A stretch of DNA of 64,000 bases. It comes from Sulfuritalea sp. Lineage in GTDB: Bacteria; Pseudomonadota; Gammaproteobacteria; Burkholderiales; Rhodocyclaceae. How positions within the stretch are numbered: the stretch's first letter is position 1; each line of letters opens with the position of its first letter. Both the position numbers and the translations under genes were made by a program. Positions 29,274 to 36,756 of the stretch are shown piece after piece. The notes under the pieces were generated by a model. That model was not told where the DNA came from, ran no database searches, and saw only the letters and a list, made by a program, of their open reading frames with translations. Location: contig JADJVS010000015.1 of assembly GCA_016710465.1 (NCBI GenBank), forward strand, positions 1 to 64,000, in the 5' to 3' direction.

Positions 29274-30102
29274 GGTCGCGAAGGGCGAGCTCTATTCGCG
29301 AAGGATTGAGCACAGTCGGCGCTGGTGCCACGCCGTTTGGCGCGGATTCCATCGGTCGTGGCGCCGCCGCCGGCTGCCAGGCGCGGATCAACTCCAGTTC
29401 GCCGTCGAGATGTTCGACGATGGCCGTGCAACTGTCGACCCAGTCGCCGCAATTGACGTAGGTGATGCCATCGACGTGACGTACCGCGGCGTTGTGGATA
29501 TGCCCGCAGATCACGCCGTCGAGGCCGCGCTCGCGCACGGCGTGAATCACCGAATCCTCGAAATCGAAGATGAACGAGACGGCGCGCTTGACCCGGTTCT
29601 TGGCATAGCCGGCGAGTGACCAGTAGCCCGGCCGGCGCAGCACGCGGCGCACGCGCGAGAGGGTGGCATTGATGCGCACCAGCAGGTTGTAGCCGACGTC
29701 GCCGAGGACGGCGAGCCAGCGATGGTAGCGGGTGACCTGGTCGAATTCGTCGCCATGCAGCAGCAGGAAACGACGCCCGTCGGCGGTGACATGGATGTAT
29801 TCGCGACGCACCAGAATGTCACCGAAGGACACGCCGTCATACTCGCGCATGGCTTCGTCGTGATTGCCCGGTATCAGCATCACCTTCTGGCCGTGCCGGG
29901 CGCGGCGCAGGATCTTCTGCACCACGGTGTTTTGTGCCGGTGTCCAGTGGATGCCGCGATTCATCGACCAGAAATCGATGATGTCGCCGATCAGGTAGAG
30001 ATGCTCGCTTTCGTAGTCGCGCAGGAAATCGAGCAGGCGGTCAGCCTGGCAGCCACGGGTTCCCAGATGCACGTCGGAGATGAATATCGAGCGAACATTC
30101 AC
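29257..30102 (-). CDS. plcP: PlcP-like metallophosphoesterase (probable phospholipase C)
   Basis: A 281-residue calcineurin-type phosphoesterase related to UDP-diacylglucosamine hydrolase LpxH. All metal motifs are present: ISDVHLGTRG, LIGDIIDFW, LIPGNHDE, LLLHGDEFD and CGHIHNAA. In rhizobia and marine bacteria, close relatives called PlcP degrade phosphatidylcholine or other phospholipids to diacylglycerol during phosphate limitation, and their gene is paired with a glycosyltransferase, exactly as here (GT gene 7 bases upstream). Because of the context I prefer PlcP over LpxH, though the sequence alone does not exclude a lipid A role. The start is GTG at 30102 (MNVRSIFISD). A copy of the 22-base dispersed repeat lies in its last 30 codons. 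Confidence 0.75.
   Translation of the reverse strand: MNVRSIFISDVHLGTRGCQADRLLDFLRDYESEHLYLIGDIIDFWSMNRGIHWTPAQNTVVQKILRRARHGQKVMLIPGNHDEAMREYDGVSFGDILVRREYIHVTADGRRFLLLHGDEFDQVTRYHRWLAVLGDVGYNLLVRINATLSRVRRVLRRPGYWSLAGYAKNRVKRAVSFIFDFEDSVIHAVRERGLDGVICGHIHNAAVRHVDGITYVNCGDWVDSCTAIVEHLDGELELIRAWQPAAAPRPMESAPNGVAPAPTVLNPSRIELALRDREIRL
29314..29335 (+). repeat. Dispersed 22-base motif, copy 3
   Basis: AGTCGGCGCTGG, TGCC, ACGCCG. It lies near the 3' end of plcP, read on the other strand as GVAPAPT. Confidence 0.55.
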
Positions 30103-30109
30103 GGTGAGG

Positions 30110-31300
30110 CTAGTCCGGCAGGAAATGATAGGCCGGCCCATTCGCGGCGGGTGCCTGCGGGCGCTGGATTGCCTCGCGCAGCATGACTTCCATGCGGTCG
30201 TGGATGCGCTCCCAGTCGAACGCGGCGACGCTTTGCGCCGCCGCGGCGGCAATCCGTCCGCGCGCCTCTGGACGGCCGATCAGGTCGAGCACGGCGCGCA
30301 CGTAGGCGGCATTGGCGCCGGGTTCGGCGAGCATGCCGTTGTGGCCATGGCGGATCAGCTCCGCTGCCGCCGCCATGCGGAAAGCCACCACCGGCAAGCC
30401 GCTGGCCATCGCTTCCAGCGTGACATTGCCGTAGGTTTCGGTCAGGCTGGGAAACAGGAACAGGTCGGCCGAAGCATAGTGCCCTGCCAGGTCCTCGCCG
30501 TGGCGCATGCCGGCATAAATGTGCCCGGGATGTTCGCGTTCCAGGCGGCGGCGCGCGGGGCCGTCACCGACCAGCAGCAGGCGCGCGCGCGGCGCATGGC
30601 GTTTCATCGCGGCGAAGCTTTCCATCACCAGGTCGAGGTTCTTTTCCGGCGCCAGGCGGCCGACATGGGCCGCGACCAGGTCACCCGGGGCGACATCCCA
30701 GGCGGCGCGCAGCGCCGCGCTGCGTCGTGCCGGATTGAACAAGCCGGTATCGACGCCGCGGGCAACGACACGGATGTTGCCGTAGCCGCGGCGCATCAGG
30801 TCGATGCCAAGCTGGTGCGACGGCACCAGGGTGAGATCGCCGCGGTTATGCAGGCGGCGCAGGTGCATCGAAACCATGCGTTCAAGCCAGCCGAAGCCAT
30901 AGTGGCGGCTGTAGGCGTGAAAATTGGTATGGAATTCGGTGATCACCGGGATGTCCAGCGCGCGCGCCGCGGCGACGGCCGAGGCGCCGAGCGGGCCCTC
31001 GGTGACGATCTGGACCACGTGCGGACGGTCGGCACGCCACAGGCGGCGGAATAGCCGGGGCGCCGGCAGTCCGAACCGGAGGCCTGGGTAGCCCGGGATC
31101 GGCAATCCGCGCACCAGCGTGGTCCGCATCGTGGCCGCATCGGTGACGGTTTCATCGGGGCCCTGACGCGGCCGCACCAGGCTGATCCGATGGCCACGGG
31201 CACGGAGCCCGGCGACCATGTGTCCTAGCGTCATGGCGACTCCATTGACTTCGGGCGGAAAGGTTTCCGTGACCACGGCCACATGCAGCGCTTCGCTCAT
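30110..31300 (-). CDS. GT4-family glycosyltransferase, probable glycolipid synthase (Agt-like)
   Basis: A 396-residue GT-B enzyme of family GT4. The N-domain starts VAVVTETFPPEVNGVAMTLG and contains EFHTNFHAYSRHYGFG, a stretch seen in lipid glycosyltransferases; the C-domain has HVGRLAPEKNLDLVM and the nucleotide-sugar motif ETYGNVTLEAMASGLPVV (E-x7-E). Relatives next to plcP (Agt) glycosylate diacylglycerol with glucose or glucuronate in phosphate-starved alphaproteobacteria. No signal peptide; a membrane-associated cytoplasmic enzyme is expected. It begins one base after the dgkA stop and ends 7 bases before plcP. Sugar donor is unknown. SQDG synthase is unlikely because no sqdB is present in the window. 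Confidence 0.8.
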   Translation of the reverse strand: MSEALHVAVVTETFPPEVNGVAMTLGHMVAGLRARGHRISLVRPRQGPDETVTDAATMRTTLVRGLPIPGYPGLRFGLPAPRLFRRLWRADRPHVVQIVTEGPLGASAVAAARALDIPVITEFHTNFHAYSRHYGFGWLERMVSMHLRRLHNRGDLTLVPSHQLGIDLMRRGYGNIRVVARGVDTGLFNPARRSAALRAAWDVAPGDLVAAHVGRLAPEKNLDLVMESFAAMKRHAPRARLLLVGDGPARRRLEREHPGHIYAGMRHGEDLAGHYASADLFLFPSLTETYGNVTLEAMASGLPVVAFRMAAAAELIRHGHNGMLAEPGANAAYVRAVLDLIGRPEARGRIAAAAAQSVAAFDWERIHDRMEVMLREAIQRPQAPAANGPAYHFLPD

Positions 31301-31301
31301 G

Positions 31302-31688
31302 TCAGATCATCACCAGGGCCCAGGTGGCCAGGACATTGAGCAGGGTGATCAGCACAGCCGCGCTGCCGATGTCCTTGGCGCGCTTGGAGAGGCGGTGGTG
31401 ATCGAGCGAAATGCGATCCACCGCCGCCTCGATCGCCGAATTGAGCAGCTCGACGATCAGTACCAGCAGCACGCTGCCGATCATCATGGCCTTGCCGATG
31501 CCGCTGCTCGGCAGGGTCAGGGCGAGCGGAATCATCAGCGTGGCGAGCAGCGTTTCCTGACGGAAGGCGTCTTCATTCAGATAGGCGGCGCGCAAGCCCG
31601 AGAGCGAATAGTTCAATGCGTTCCAGACCCGGCGCAGACCCGTTTGGCCTTTGAACGGGCTCTCTTCCACCAGCGGTTCATTGCTCAT
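31302..31688 (-). CDS. dgkA: Diacylglycerol kinase (DgkA type)
   Basis: A 128-residue integral membrane kinase that phosphorylates diacylglycerol to phosphatidate. It has the family features ALNYSLSGLRAAYLNEDAFRQE, three membrane helices (around residues 44-62, 65-82 and 108-127) and the active-site ELLNSAIEAAVDRIS with HRLSKRAKDIGSAAVLI. The ATG overlaps the stop of the upstream glycosyltransferase by 4 bases, and the next gene starts 1 base after its stop, so it is firmly inside the operon. In this place it could return diacylglycerol released by PlcP to the phospholipid pool or balance its level; this is inference. Confidence 0.93.
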   Translation of the reverse strand: MSNEPLVEESPFKGQTGLRRVWNALNYSLSGLRAAYLNEDAFRQETLLATLMIPLALTLPSSGIGKAMMIGSVLLVLIVELLNSAIEAAVDRISLDHHRLSKRAKDIGSAAVLITLLNVLATWALVMI

Positions 31689-32974
31689 CGGGCGGCCGTC
31701 ACGGTTTGGTGATCGAGGACCGGTGTCGGGGCGCGCAACAGGGCCCGGTACAGCGCGGCCAGACGCACCGCCTGGGCATCGGCGTCCCATTCGCGGGCAA
31801 AGGCGACGGCGTCACCGGCCATGGCGGAAAGTCGCTGCGGGGAGTCGAGCAGTTCAAGCAGTTGCCCGGCGAACTCGGCGGGCGTGTCGGCGGCCGGCGT
31901 GGCGCCGCGCGCCGGGGCGATGATTTCGGCCGCGCCCAGCTCAGGGATGGCAAGTACCGGCAAGCCAACGGCCATGGCTTCGAGCAACACCAGTCCCTGG
32001 GTTTCGGTCCGCGATGCGAAAGTGAACACATCCGCCGCGGCGTAGCAATCGCGCAGGCCGGCGTGGCGTGGCAAGTAGCCGACGAAACGGACATGGTCTT
32101 CGACCCGCAGCGCCTTGGCCTGGCGCCGCAGCGTGGGCAGTGCGGGGCCTTCACCGGCGACCACCAGCAGCAGGTGCGGGTTTTTGCGGCGCGCGATGGC
32201 GGTGGCTTCAAGCAGGAAATCGATGCTCTTTTCGAAGGCCGCGCGACCGACGAAGAGCGCGACCTTACGCGTTGGGGCGATTCCCCATTGCTCGCGGAAG
32301 CGGGTTCCGTTGCCGCGGATGAACTGGCCGTCCGGCAAGCCGGTGGGTATCACCTGCAGCGACGTCGTGACGCCGTAACTTTGCAGGGTTTCGGCCATCG
32401 GCACCGACGGCACCACCACGGCGTCGAGACCGTTGCATTGGTGCCGTGCCAGGCTGCGCGCGGCGTGCCGCAACATGGCGCGTGGCAGGAAGCGAATGTA
32501 GTGGAACAGGTATTCCTCGAAATGGGTGTGGTAAGTCGCGACGCAGGGAATCCGCCGCTTGCGCGCGAAGCGCATTCCGGCGTAGTGGGCCGCAAACGGG
32601 GTCTGTACGTGCACCAGGTCAAAGTCGGCGCCGGCGAGACGGCGATCGAGGGCGGCCAGGCCCCGCCACAACATCAGCCGATCCTCCGGATCGAAGGGGA
32701 CGGCGCGCGAGGGCATGCGCAGGACTTCGGCACAAGCGGAAGCCGCCGTGTCGAAGGCGTCGCTGGCACCGGGGTACTCCGGTGCCACCAGCGTGATGCG
32801 GACGCCAAGGCGGGCAAGCGCACTGGCAAAGGTTTCGATCGAGGTGGAAACGCCGTTGACGCGGGGATGGCAGACGTCGCTGATCATCAGGACGCGCAAC
32901 CGCCCGCCCGACGGGATATGGGCGCCGTCTTCGGTCCCGCGCCTGGGCAAGGCGGCCGGATCGGCAAGACTCAT
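31685..32974 (-). CDS. Second GT4-family glycosyltransferase, probable glycolipid synthase
   Basis: A 429-residue GT-B enzyme, distinct from the one at 30110. It opens (after a 27-residue variable leader) with RVLMISDVCHPRVNGVSTSI, contains VATYHTHFEEYLFHYIRFLP, and has AGEGPALPTLRRQAKAL and SRTETQGLVLLEAMAVGLPV (E-x7-E). The TYHTHFEEYLFHY stretch recalls monoglucosyl-diacylglycerol synthases. With the other enzyme it might add a first and a second sugar, or two different sugars, to diacylglycerol. It overlaps olsB by 4 bases upstream and dgkA by 4 bases downstream, so translation is coupled. Substrate assignment is inferred from context. Confidence 0.8.
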   Translation of the reverse strand: MSLADPAALPRRGTEDGAHIPSGGRLRVLMISDVCHPRVNGVSTSIETFASALARLGVRITLVAPEYPGASDAFDTAASACAEVLRMPSRAVPFDPEDRLMLWRGLAALDRRLAGADFDLVHVQTPFAAHYAGMRFARKRRIPCVATYHTHFEEYLFHYIRFLPRAMLRHAARSLARHQCNGLDAVVVPSVPMAETLQSYGVTTSLQVIPTGLPDGQFIRGNGTRFREQWGIAPTRKVALFVGRAAFEKSIDFLLEATAIARRKNPHLLLVVAGEGPALPTLRRQAKALRVEDHVRFVGYLPRHAGLRDCYAAADVFTFASRTETQGLVLLEAMAVGLPVLAIPELGAAEIIAPARGATPAADTPAEFAGQLLELLDSPQRLSAMAGDAVAFAREWDADAQAVRLAALYRALLRAPTPVLDHQTVTAAR

Positions 32975-33759
32975 GCGGCGATCGGTTCCGCGCTCTTCAG
33001 GAAGTGCCGCATGTAGCGCTTGTTCATGCGTGACATCGGCAGTAGCAGCAGCAGGTCGGCGGTGTTGAAATCGGGATCCCAGGCCGGTTCGCCGCAGATC
33101 CAGGCGCCGACGCGCAGGTAGCCCTTGATCAGCGGCGGCACCAGCGCCGGCTGGCCGTTGGCCAGGCGTTCAAAGGGAAGGCCATGCTGGGGAAAAACAC
33201 GGTACTCGGCGGGCGCCATGTGCTCCGGACCGATCTGCTGGAACAGGTTGGCGGCGTTGTGGCCGCCATCGGCCATGCCTATCGAGGCGCAGCCGATCAG
33301 GTAGTCATAGCCGTTGCTGACCATGTAGTCGGCCAGGCCGGCCCACAGCAAGGTGATCACTGCGCCGCTGCGGTGATCCTGATGGATGCAGGAGCGGCCG
33401 ACTTCCACCATGCGATTGCGCAGGTGATGCAGACGGTTGATGTGGAATTCGTTTTCCGAGTAGTAGTTGCCGACGCGGCGCGCGGCGGCCGGCGACAGGA
33501 TGCGGTAGGTGCCGACGATGCGCCCGGAGTCGGTGTCGCGCACGATCAGGTGGTCGCAGAAGCGATCGTAGTGGTCGATGTCGTGGCCGGTCAGGCGCGT
33601 CTGGACGCGGGCACCGAGCTCCTCGACAAACACCTTGTAACGCAGTCGCTGGGCTTCGAGGACCTCCTCCTCGCTGCGTGCCAGGGCGACGCGGTAGTTG
33701 CCGCGTGGCGCGGCCGCCGCTACCGACGCTTCATTGCTGATTGGGGTTTTGCTTTGCAT
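32971..33759 (-). CDS. olsB: OlsB-like N-acyltransferase (lyso-ornithine lipid synthase)
   Basis: OlsB transfers a 3-hydroxyacyl chain to ornithine, the first step of the phosphorus-free ornithine lipid. The 262-residue protein is a GNAT-fold member of the OlsB/haemolysin-like group: YRVALARSEEEVLEAQRLRY, VFVEELGARV, GHDIDHYDRFCDHLIVRD, VGTYRILSPAAARRVG, EVGRSCIHQDHRSGAVITLLW and a basic end MNKRYMRHFLK. I choose the ATG at 33759, which has AAGGAG 7 bases upstream; the frame is open much further but reads as olsA sequence. olsA precedes it by 52 bases and a PhoB-like promoter overlaps the olsA stop. Confidence 0.88.
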   Translation of the reverse strand: MQSKTPISNEASVAAAAPRGNYRVALARSEEEVLEAQRLRYKVFVEELGARVQTRLTGHDIDHYDRFCDHLIVRDTDSGRIVGTYRILSPAAARRVGNYYSENEFHINRLHHLRNRMVEVGRSCIHQDHRSGAVITLLWAGLADYMVSNGYDYLIGCASIGMADGGHNAANLFQQIGPEHMAPAEYRVFPQHGLPFERLANGQPALVPPLIKGYLRVGAWICGEPAWDPDFNTADLLLLLPMSRMNKRYMRHFLKSAEPIAA

Positions 33760-33794
33760 GGCGATCTCCTTTTTTCTCTCTTGGGTTCGCCTGC

Positions 33795-33839
33795 ATTTTT
33801 TCGGTGCGGCGTTACGCGCTGATTGCCGGCGCGTTACCG
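33795..33839 (-). promoter_or_regulatory. Triple PhoB-box-like promoter inside the end of olsA, for olsB
   Basis: Minus-strand half-sites CGGTAAC (33833-33839), CGGCAAT (33822-33828) and GCGTAAC (33811-33817) have exact 11-base spacing; AAAAAT (33795-33800) follows after exactly 10 bases. The TAA stop of olsA lies within the last half-site. It would give olsB and the genes behind it a second phosphate-controlled start. Confidence 0.65.
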
Positions 33840-34615
33840 GGAGGTTGCGGCGGAGTGCCAGATCCCCCGCCGTGCAGTGCGGTGGACACTGCCTGATGGG
33901 CTCGATGGGCCAGGTGGCGTCGGTCCGGTAGCGGTGGCAAAAAGCTCGCGGCGAGCCTGATCCGCGCCTCGATGCCGCCGCTTTCGATGATGTTGCACAG
34001 GCATTCAAGCAGGCTCAGTTCGCCGATATAGGCCGGTGCGTCGGTACGCAAGCCGTCAGAGTCGACATATTCGATGACGAGGCAATGCACTGGCGTCGCG
34101 CTGTCGATGGCGCCCTGGAACAGGGCGCCATGGAACGGCAGGACCCGGTCGCCGACCGTCGTCGTGCCTTCGGGAAATACCGCCAGACGTCGCCCGGCGG
34201 AAAGCACTTCGACCATTCGCCGCTGGGTCAGGTGGGCGGCTTTGGGCCTGCCGCGTTCGATGAACACCGTATCGTTGTGCCGGCTTAGCCAACCGATCAA
34301 CGGCCAGCCGGCGACATCGCTCTTGGCAACAAAACCACAGGGAACCAGGGCATTGATGGCAAAGATGTCGATGAAGGAGACATGGTTGGCGACCAACAGG
34401 CCGGATTCGATTCCCGTCACCCCGGCCCCGGGCGGTGCCAGTTCTATCAGCAACAGCCGCAGCAGTTGGCGCGACCATCGCCGTTTGAGGCTGTCACGCA
34501 AGGTATTGTCGAGAAAGGGAAAAAAGATCGCGGTCTGGAGGCTGCCGGAGAGCAGATGCAGACCCACGCGGGCCAGCCGCAGCCCGGTCGAGAGCTTCAA
34601 TTTGTGCATGGGCAT
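33812..34615 (-). CDS. olsA: OlsA-like O-acyltransferase (ornithine lipid synthesis)
   Basis: OlsA acylates lyso-ornithine lipid to ornithine lipid. The 267-residue protein is a PlsC-type acyltransferase: a membrane-binding N-terminus (RLARVGLHLLSGSLQTAIFF), the catalytic NHVSFID (H-x4-D), the acceptor motif FIERGRPKAAH and FPEGTTTVGDRVLPFHGALF. Its position 52 bases before olsB supports OlsA rather than a general lysophosphatidate acyltransferase. Two ATGs compete, 34615 and 34609; a PhoB-like promoter ends so close that the transcript may start at or near the second one, so translation may be leaderless. Divergent from pstS. Confidence 0.82.
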   Translation of the reverse strand: MPMHKLKLSTGLRLARVGLHLLSGSLQTAIFFPFLDNTLRDSLKRRWSRQLLRLLLIELAPPGAGVTGIESGLLVANHVSFIDIFAINALVPCGFVAKSDVAGWPLIGWLSRHNDTVFIERGRPKAAHLTQRRMVEVLSAGRRLAVFPEGTTTVGDRVLPFHGALFQGAIDSATPVHCLVIEYVDSDGLRTDAPAYIGELSLLECLCNIIESGGIEARIRLAASFLPPLPDRRHLAHRAHQAVSTALHGGGSGTPPQPPGNAPAISA

Positions 34616-34649
34616 AGCGTATTTCCGTTGCGTTACAGGTCCATGAATC
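34616..34649 (-). promoter_or_regulatory. PhoB-box-like promoter for olsA
   Basis: Minus-strand half-sites GATTCAT (34643-34649) and CTGTAAC (34632-34638) are 11 bases apart; TACGCT (34616-34621) follows after 10 bases, directly touching the first ATG of olsA. The first half-site keeps TCAT of the E. coli CTGTCAT. Divergent from the pstS box 25 bases away. Confidence 0.55.
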
Positions 34650-34674
34650 GATCAAGCGTCCGACGTCGGGGAAT

Positions 34675-34708
34675 GTTTCACGGGTTTGTAACATTCGGTG
34701 CCTAGACT
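34675..34708 (+). promoter_or_regulatory. PhoB-box-like promoter for pstS
   Basis: GTTTCAC (34675-34681) and TTGTAAC (34686-34692) are 11 bases apart; TAGACT (34703-34708), 4 of 6 to the -10 consensus, follows after exactly 10 bases. pstS starts 37 bases downstream behind an AAAGGAG ribosome site. pst operons are the best known PhoB targets, which anchors the other arrays. Confidence 0.7.
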
Positions 34709-34745
34709 CCCGGTTGCTCATATTGCAACGCACAAAGGAGTTCCA

Positions 34746-35732
34746 ATGAAGTCACTGAAAATCGCCGCCGCAATCGCCGGCATCTTCGTTTCCGGCGCGG
34801 CATTTTCCCAGTCGCTGGTGAAAATCGATGGTTCCTCGACCGTGTTCCCGATCACCGAGGCCGTTGCCGAGGAATTCCAGAAAATGAAGAAGAACGCGGT
34901 CAAGGTGACCGTGGGCATTTCCGGGACGGGCGGCGGTTTCAAGAAGTTCTGCCGTGGCGAAACCGACATCTCCGACGCCTCGCGTCCGATCCTGAAAAAG
35001 GAAATGGAAGACTGCGCCAAGGCCGGCATCAAGTATGTCGAGCTGCCGGTCGCCTTCGACGCGCTGACCGTGGTGATCAACCCGAAGAACACCTGGATCA
35101 AGCAGCTTACCGTTGCCGAACTCAAGACCATGTGGGAGCCTGGCGCTCAGGCCAAGGTGACCAAATGGAACCAGGTCAATCCGGCCTGGCCCGACGCTCC
35201 GCTCAAGCTGTTCGGGCCCGGCGCCGATTCCGGCACCTTCGACTATTTCACCGAGGCCGTGAACCACAAGGCCAAATCCAGTCGCGGCGATTTCACCGCA
35301 TCGGAAGACGACAACGTCCTGGTGCAGGGCGTTTCGCGCGACACCAACGCGCTGGGCTATTTTGGTTTCGCCTACTACGACGAAAACAAGGGCAAGCTCA
35401 AGGCCGTGCCCATCGTCAATCCCAAGGGCAAGGCCGTGACCCCGTCGATCGAGGCAGTGATGGCCGGCGAATACGAGCCGCTGGCGCGCCCGATCTTCAT
35501 CTACGTCAGTGCCAAGTCGATGGAGCGAGCGGAGATCAGGGAATTTGTCGAGTTCTACCTGAAGCAGGGCGGCAAGCTGGCCAAGGAAGTGAAGTACGTG
35601 CCGCTGGCCGACGCGGACTACAAGCACGCGCTGGACAACTTCAGCAAGAAGAAGACCGGCACGGCCTTCGGCGGCGAAGCCGAAGTAGGTGTCAAGGTTG
35701 CCGACCTGTTGAAGCGCAATCCCAAGGAGTAA
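34746..35732 (+). CDS. pstS: Phosphate ABC transporter, periplasmic binding protein
   Basis: PstS captures phosphate in the periplasm and hands it to PstCA. The 328-residue precursor has a signal peptide (MKSLKIAAAIAGIFVSGAAF, cut after the following Ser-Gln region). Phosphate-contact loops are visible as IDGSSTVFPITEAVAEEF, SGTGGGFKKFCRGETDISDASRPI and GPGADSGTFDYFTEA. The start ATG 34746 has AAAGGAG at ideal distance. A strong hairpin at 35746 separates it from pstC, which usually leaves PstS more abundant than the channel. A PhoB-like promoter precedes it. Confidence 0.97.
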   Translation: MKSLKIAAAIAGIFVSGAAFSQSLVKIDGSSTVFPITEAVAEEFQKMKKNAVKVTVGISGTGGGFKKFCRGETDISDASRPILKKEMEDCAKAGIKYVELPVAFDALTVVINPKNTWIKQLTVAELKTMWEPGAQAKVTKWNQVNPAWPDAPLKLFGPGADSGTFDYFTEAVNHKAKSSRGDFTASEDDNVLVQGVSRDTNALGYFGFAYYDENKGKLKAVPIVNPKGKAVTPSIEAVMAGEYEPLARPIFIYVSAKSMERAEIREFVEFYLKQGGKLAKEVKYVPLADADYKHALDNFSKKKTGTAFGGEAEVGVKVADLLKRNPKE

Positions 35733-35745
35733 GTGCGGGATACGG

Positions 35746-35769
35746 CCGCCGCGGTTCCCCCCGCGGCGG
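35746..35769 (+). terminator. Strong hairpin between pstS and pstC
   Basis: CCGCCGCGG (35746-35754) and CCGCGGCGG (35761-35769) form a perfect 9-base stem with loop TTCCCC, 13 bases after the pstS stop. There is no T-run. Such hairpins protect the pstS message or cause partial termination. Confidence 0.65.
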
Positions 35770-35810
35770 TCGCTTGTTCCCAGGCAAACGACGATTCAAG
35801 GTAATCCGCA

Positions 35811-36755
35811 ATGACCGCAAGTGCGTCACTCAAGCTACCGGTGCCCACGGGGGTCAGCGACCGCCTGAAGCGCAAGCTTTCACGCAATCTCAAGGAACGC
35901 GTGATCGAAAGCATCCTGTTCGCCGCCGCGGCGTTTTCCGTCTTTGTCACCATCGCGATTGTCTGGGTGCTGGTCAAGGAATCCTGGGCCTTCTTTGAGC
36001 ACGTGCCGGTGACGGACTTCCTGTTCGACACGCAATGGACGCCCTTGTTCGACGATGCCCACTACGGCATCATGGTGCTGCTCTCGGGCACGCTGACGAG
36101 TTCCGGCGTCGCGCTGGTGGTGGCGATTCCGCTCGGCACCATCATTGCCATCTATCTTTCCGAGTTCGCCGGCTTCAAACTGCGCGAAATCGCCAAGCCC
36201 TTTCTTGAACTGCTGGGCGGCGTGCCGACGATTGTTTATGGCTACTTTGCGCTGACCTTCCTGACGCCCATCCTGCAGAAAATCTATCCCGACCTGCCCG
36301 GTTTCAACCTGCTTTCCGCCGGCCTGGTGATGGGCGTGATGATCATTCCCTACGTCGCCTCGCTGTCCGAGGACGCGATGCGCGCGGTGCCGATGTCGCT
36401 GCGCGAGGGTTCCTACGCGATGGGCGCGACGCGCCTGCAGACCGCGCTGTGGGTGGTGACGCCGGCGGCCACCTCGGGCATCGCCTCGGCCTACATTCTT
36501 GGCATTTCCCGCGCCGTGGGCGAAACCATGATCCTCGCCGTCGCCGCCGGCATGCAGCCCAACCTGACCTTCAATCCGGCCGAGCCGGGCGCGACAATCA
36601 CTTCCTACATCGTTCAGGTGGCGCTGGGCGACCTGCCGCACGGTTCCATCGGTTACCAGACCATCTTTGCCGCCGGCCTGACCCTGCTGCTGATGACGCT
36701 GGCCTTCAACCTGCTTGGCTACTGGCTGCGCAAGCGCTTCCGCGAGGTATATTGA
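35811..36755 (+). CDS. pstC: Phosphate ABC transporter permease PstC
   Basis: One of the two channel subunits of the high-affinity phosphate transporter. The 314-residue protein has about six transmembrane helices (the first at residues 33-55, ILFAAAAFSVFVTIAIVWVL) and the ABC permease coupling loop EGSYAMGATRLQTALWVVTPAA. ISRAVGETMILAVAAG is the conserved PstC stretch. It ends 1 base before the pstA start codon. Part of pstSCAB. Confidence 0.96.
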   Translation: MTASASLKLPVPTGVSDRLKRKLSRNLKERVIESILFAAAAFSVFVTIAIVWVLVKESWAFFEHVPVTDFLFDTQWTPLFDDAHYGIMVLLSGTLTSSGVALVVAIPLGTIIAIYLSEFAGFKLREIAKPFLELLGGVPTIVYGYFALTFLTPILQKIYPDLPGFNLLSAGLVMGVMIIPYVASLSEDAMRAVPMSLREGSYAMGATRLQTALWVVTPAATSGIASAYILGISRAVGETMILAVAAGMQPNLTFNPAEPGATITSYIVQVALGDLPHGSIGYQTIFAAGLTLLLMTLAFNLLGYWLRKRFREVY

Positions 36756-36756
36756 G

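Noticed and set aside
30110..32974. Sulfolipid (SQDG) synthesis by the two glycosyltransferases.
   Set aside because: No sqdB-like gene lies nearby, and the pairing with plcP favours a neutral or uronic glycolipid.
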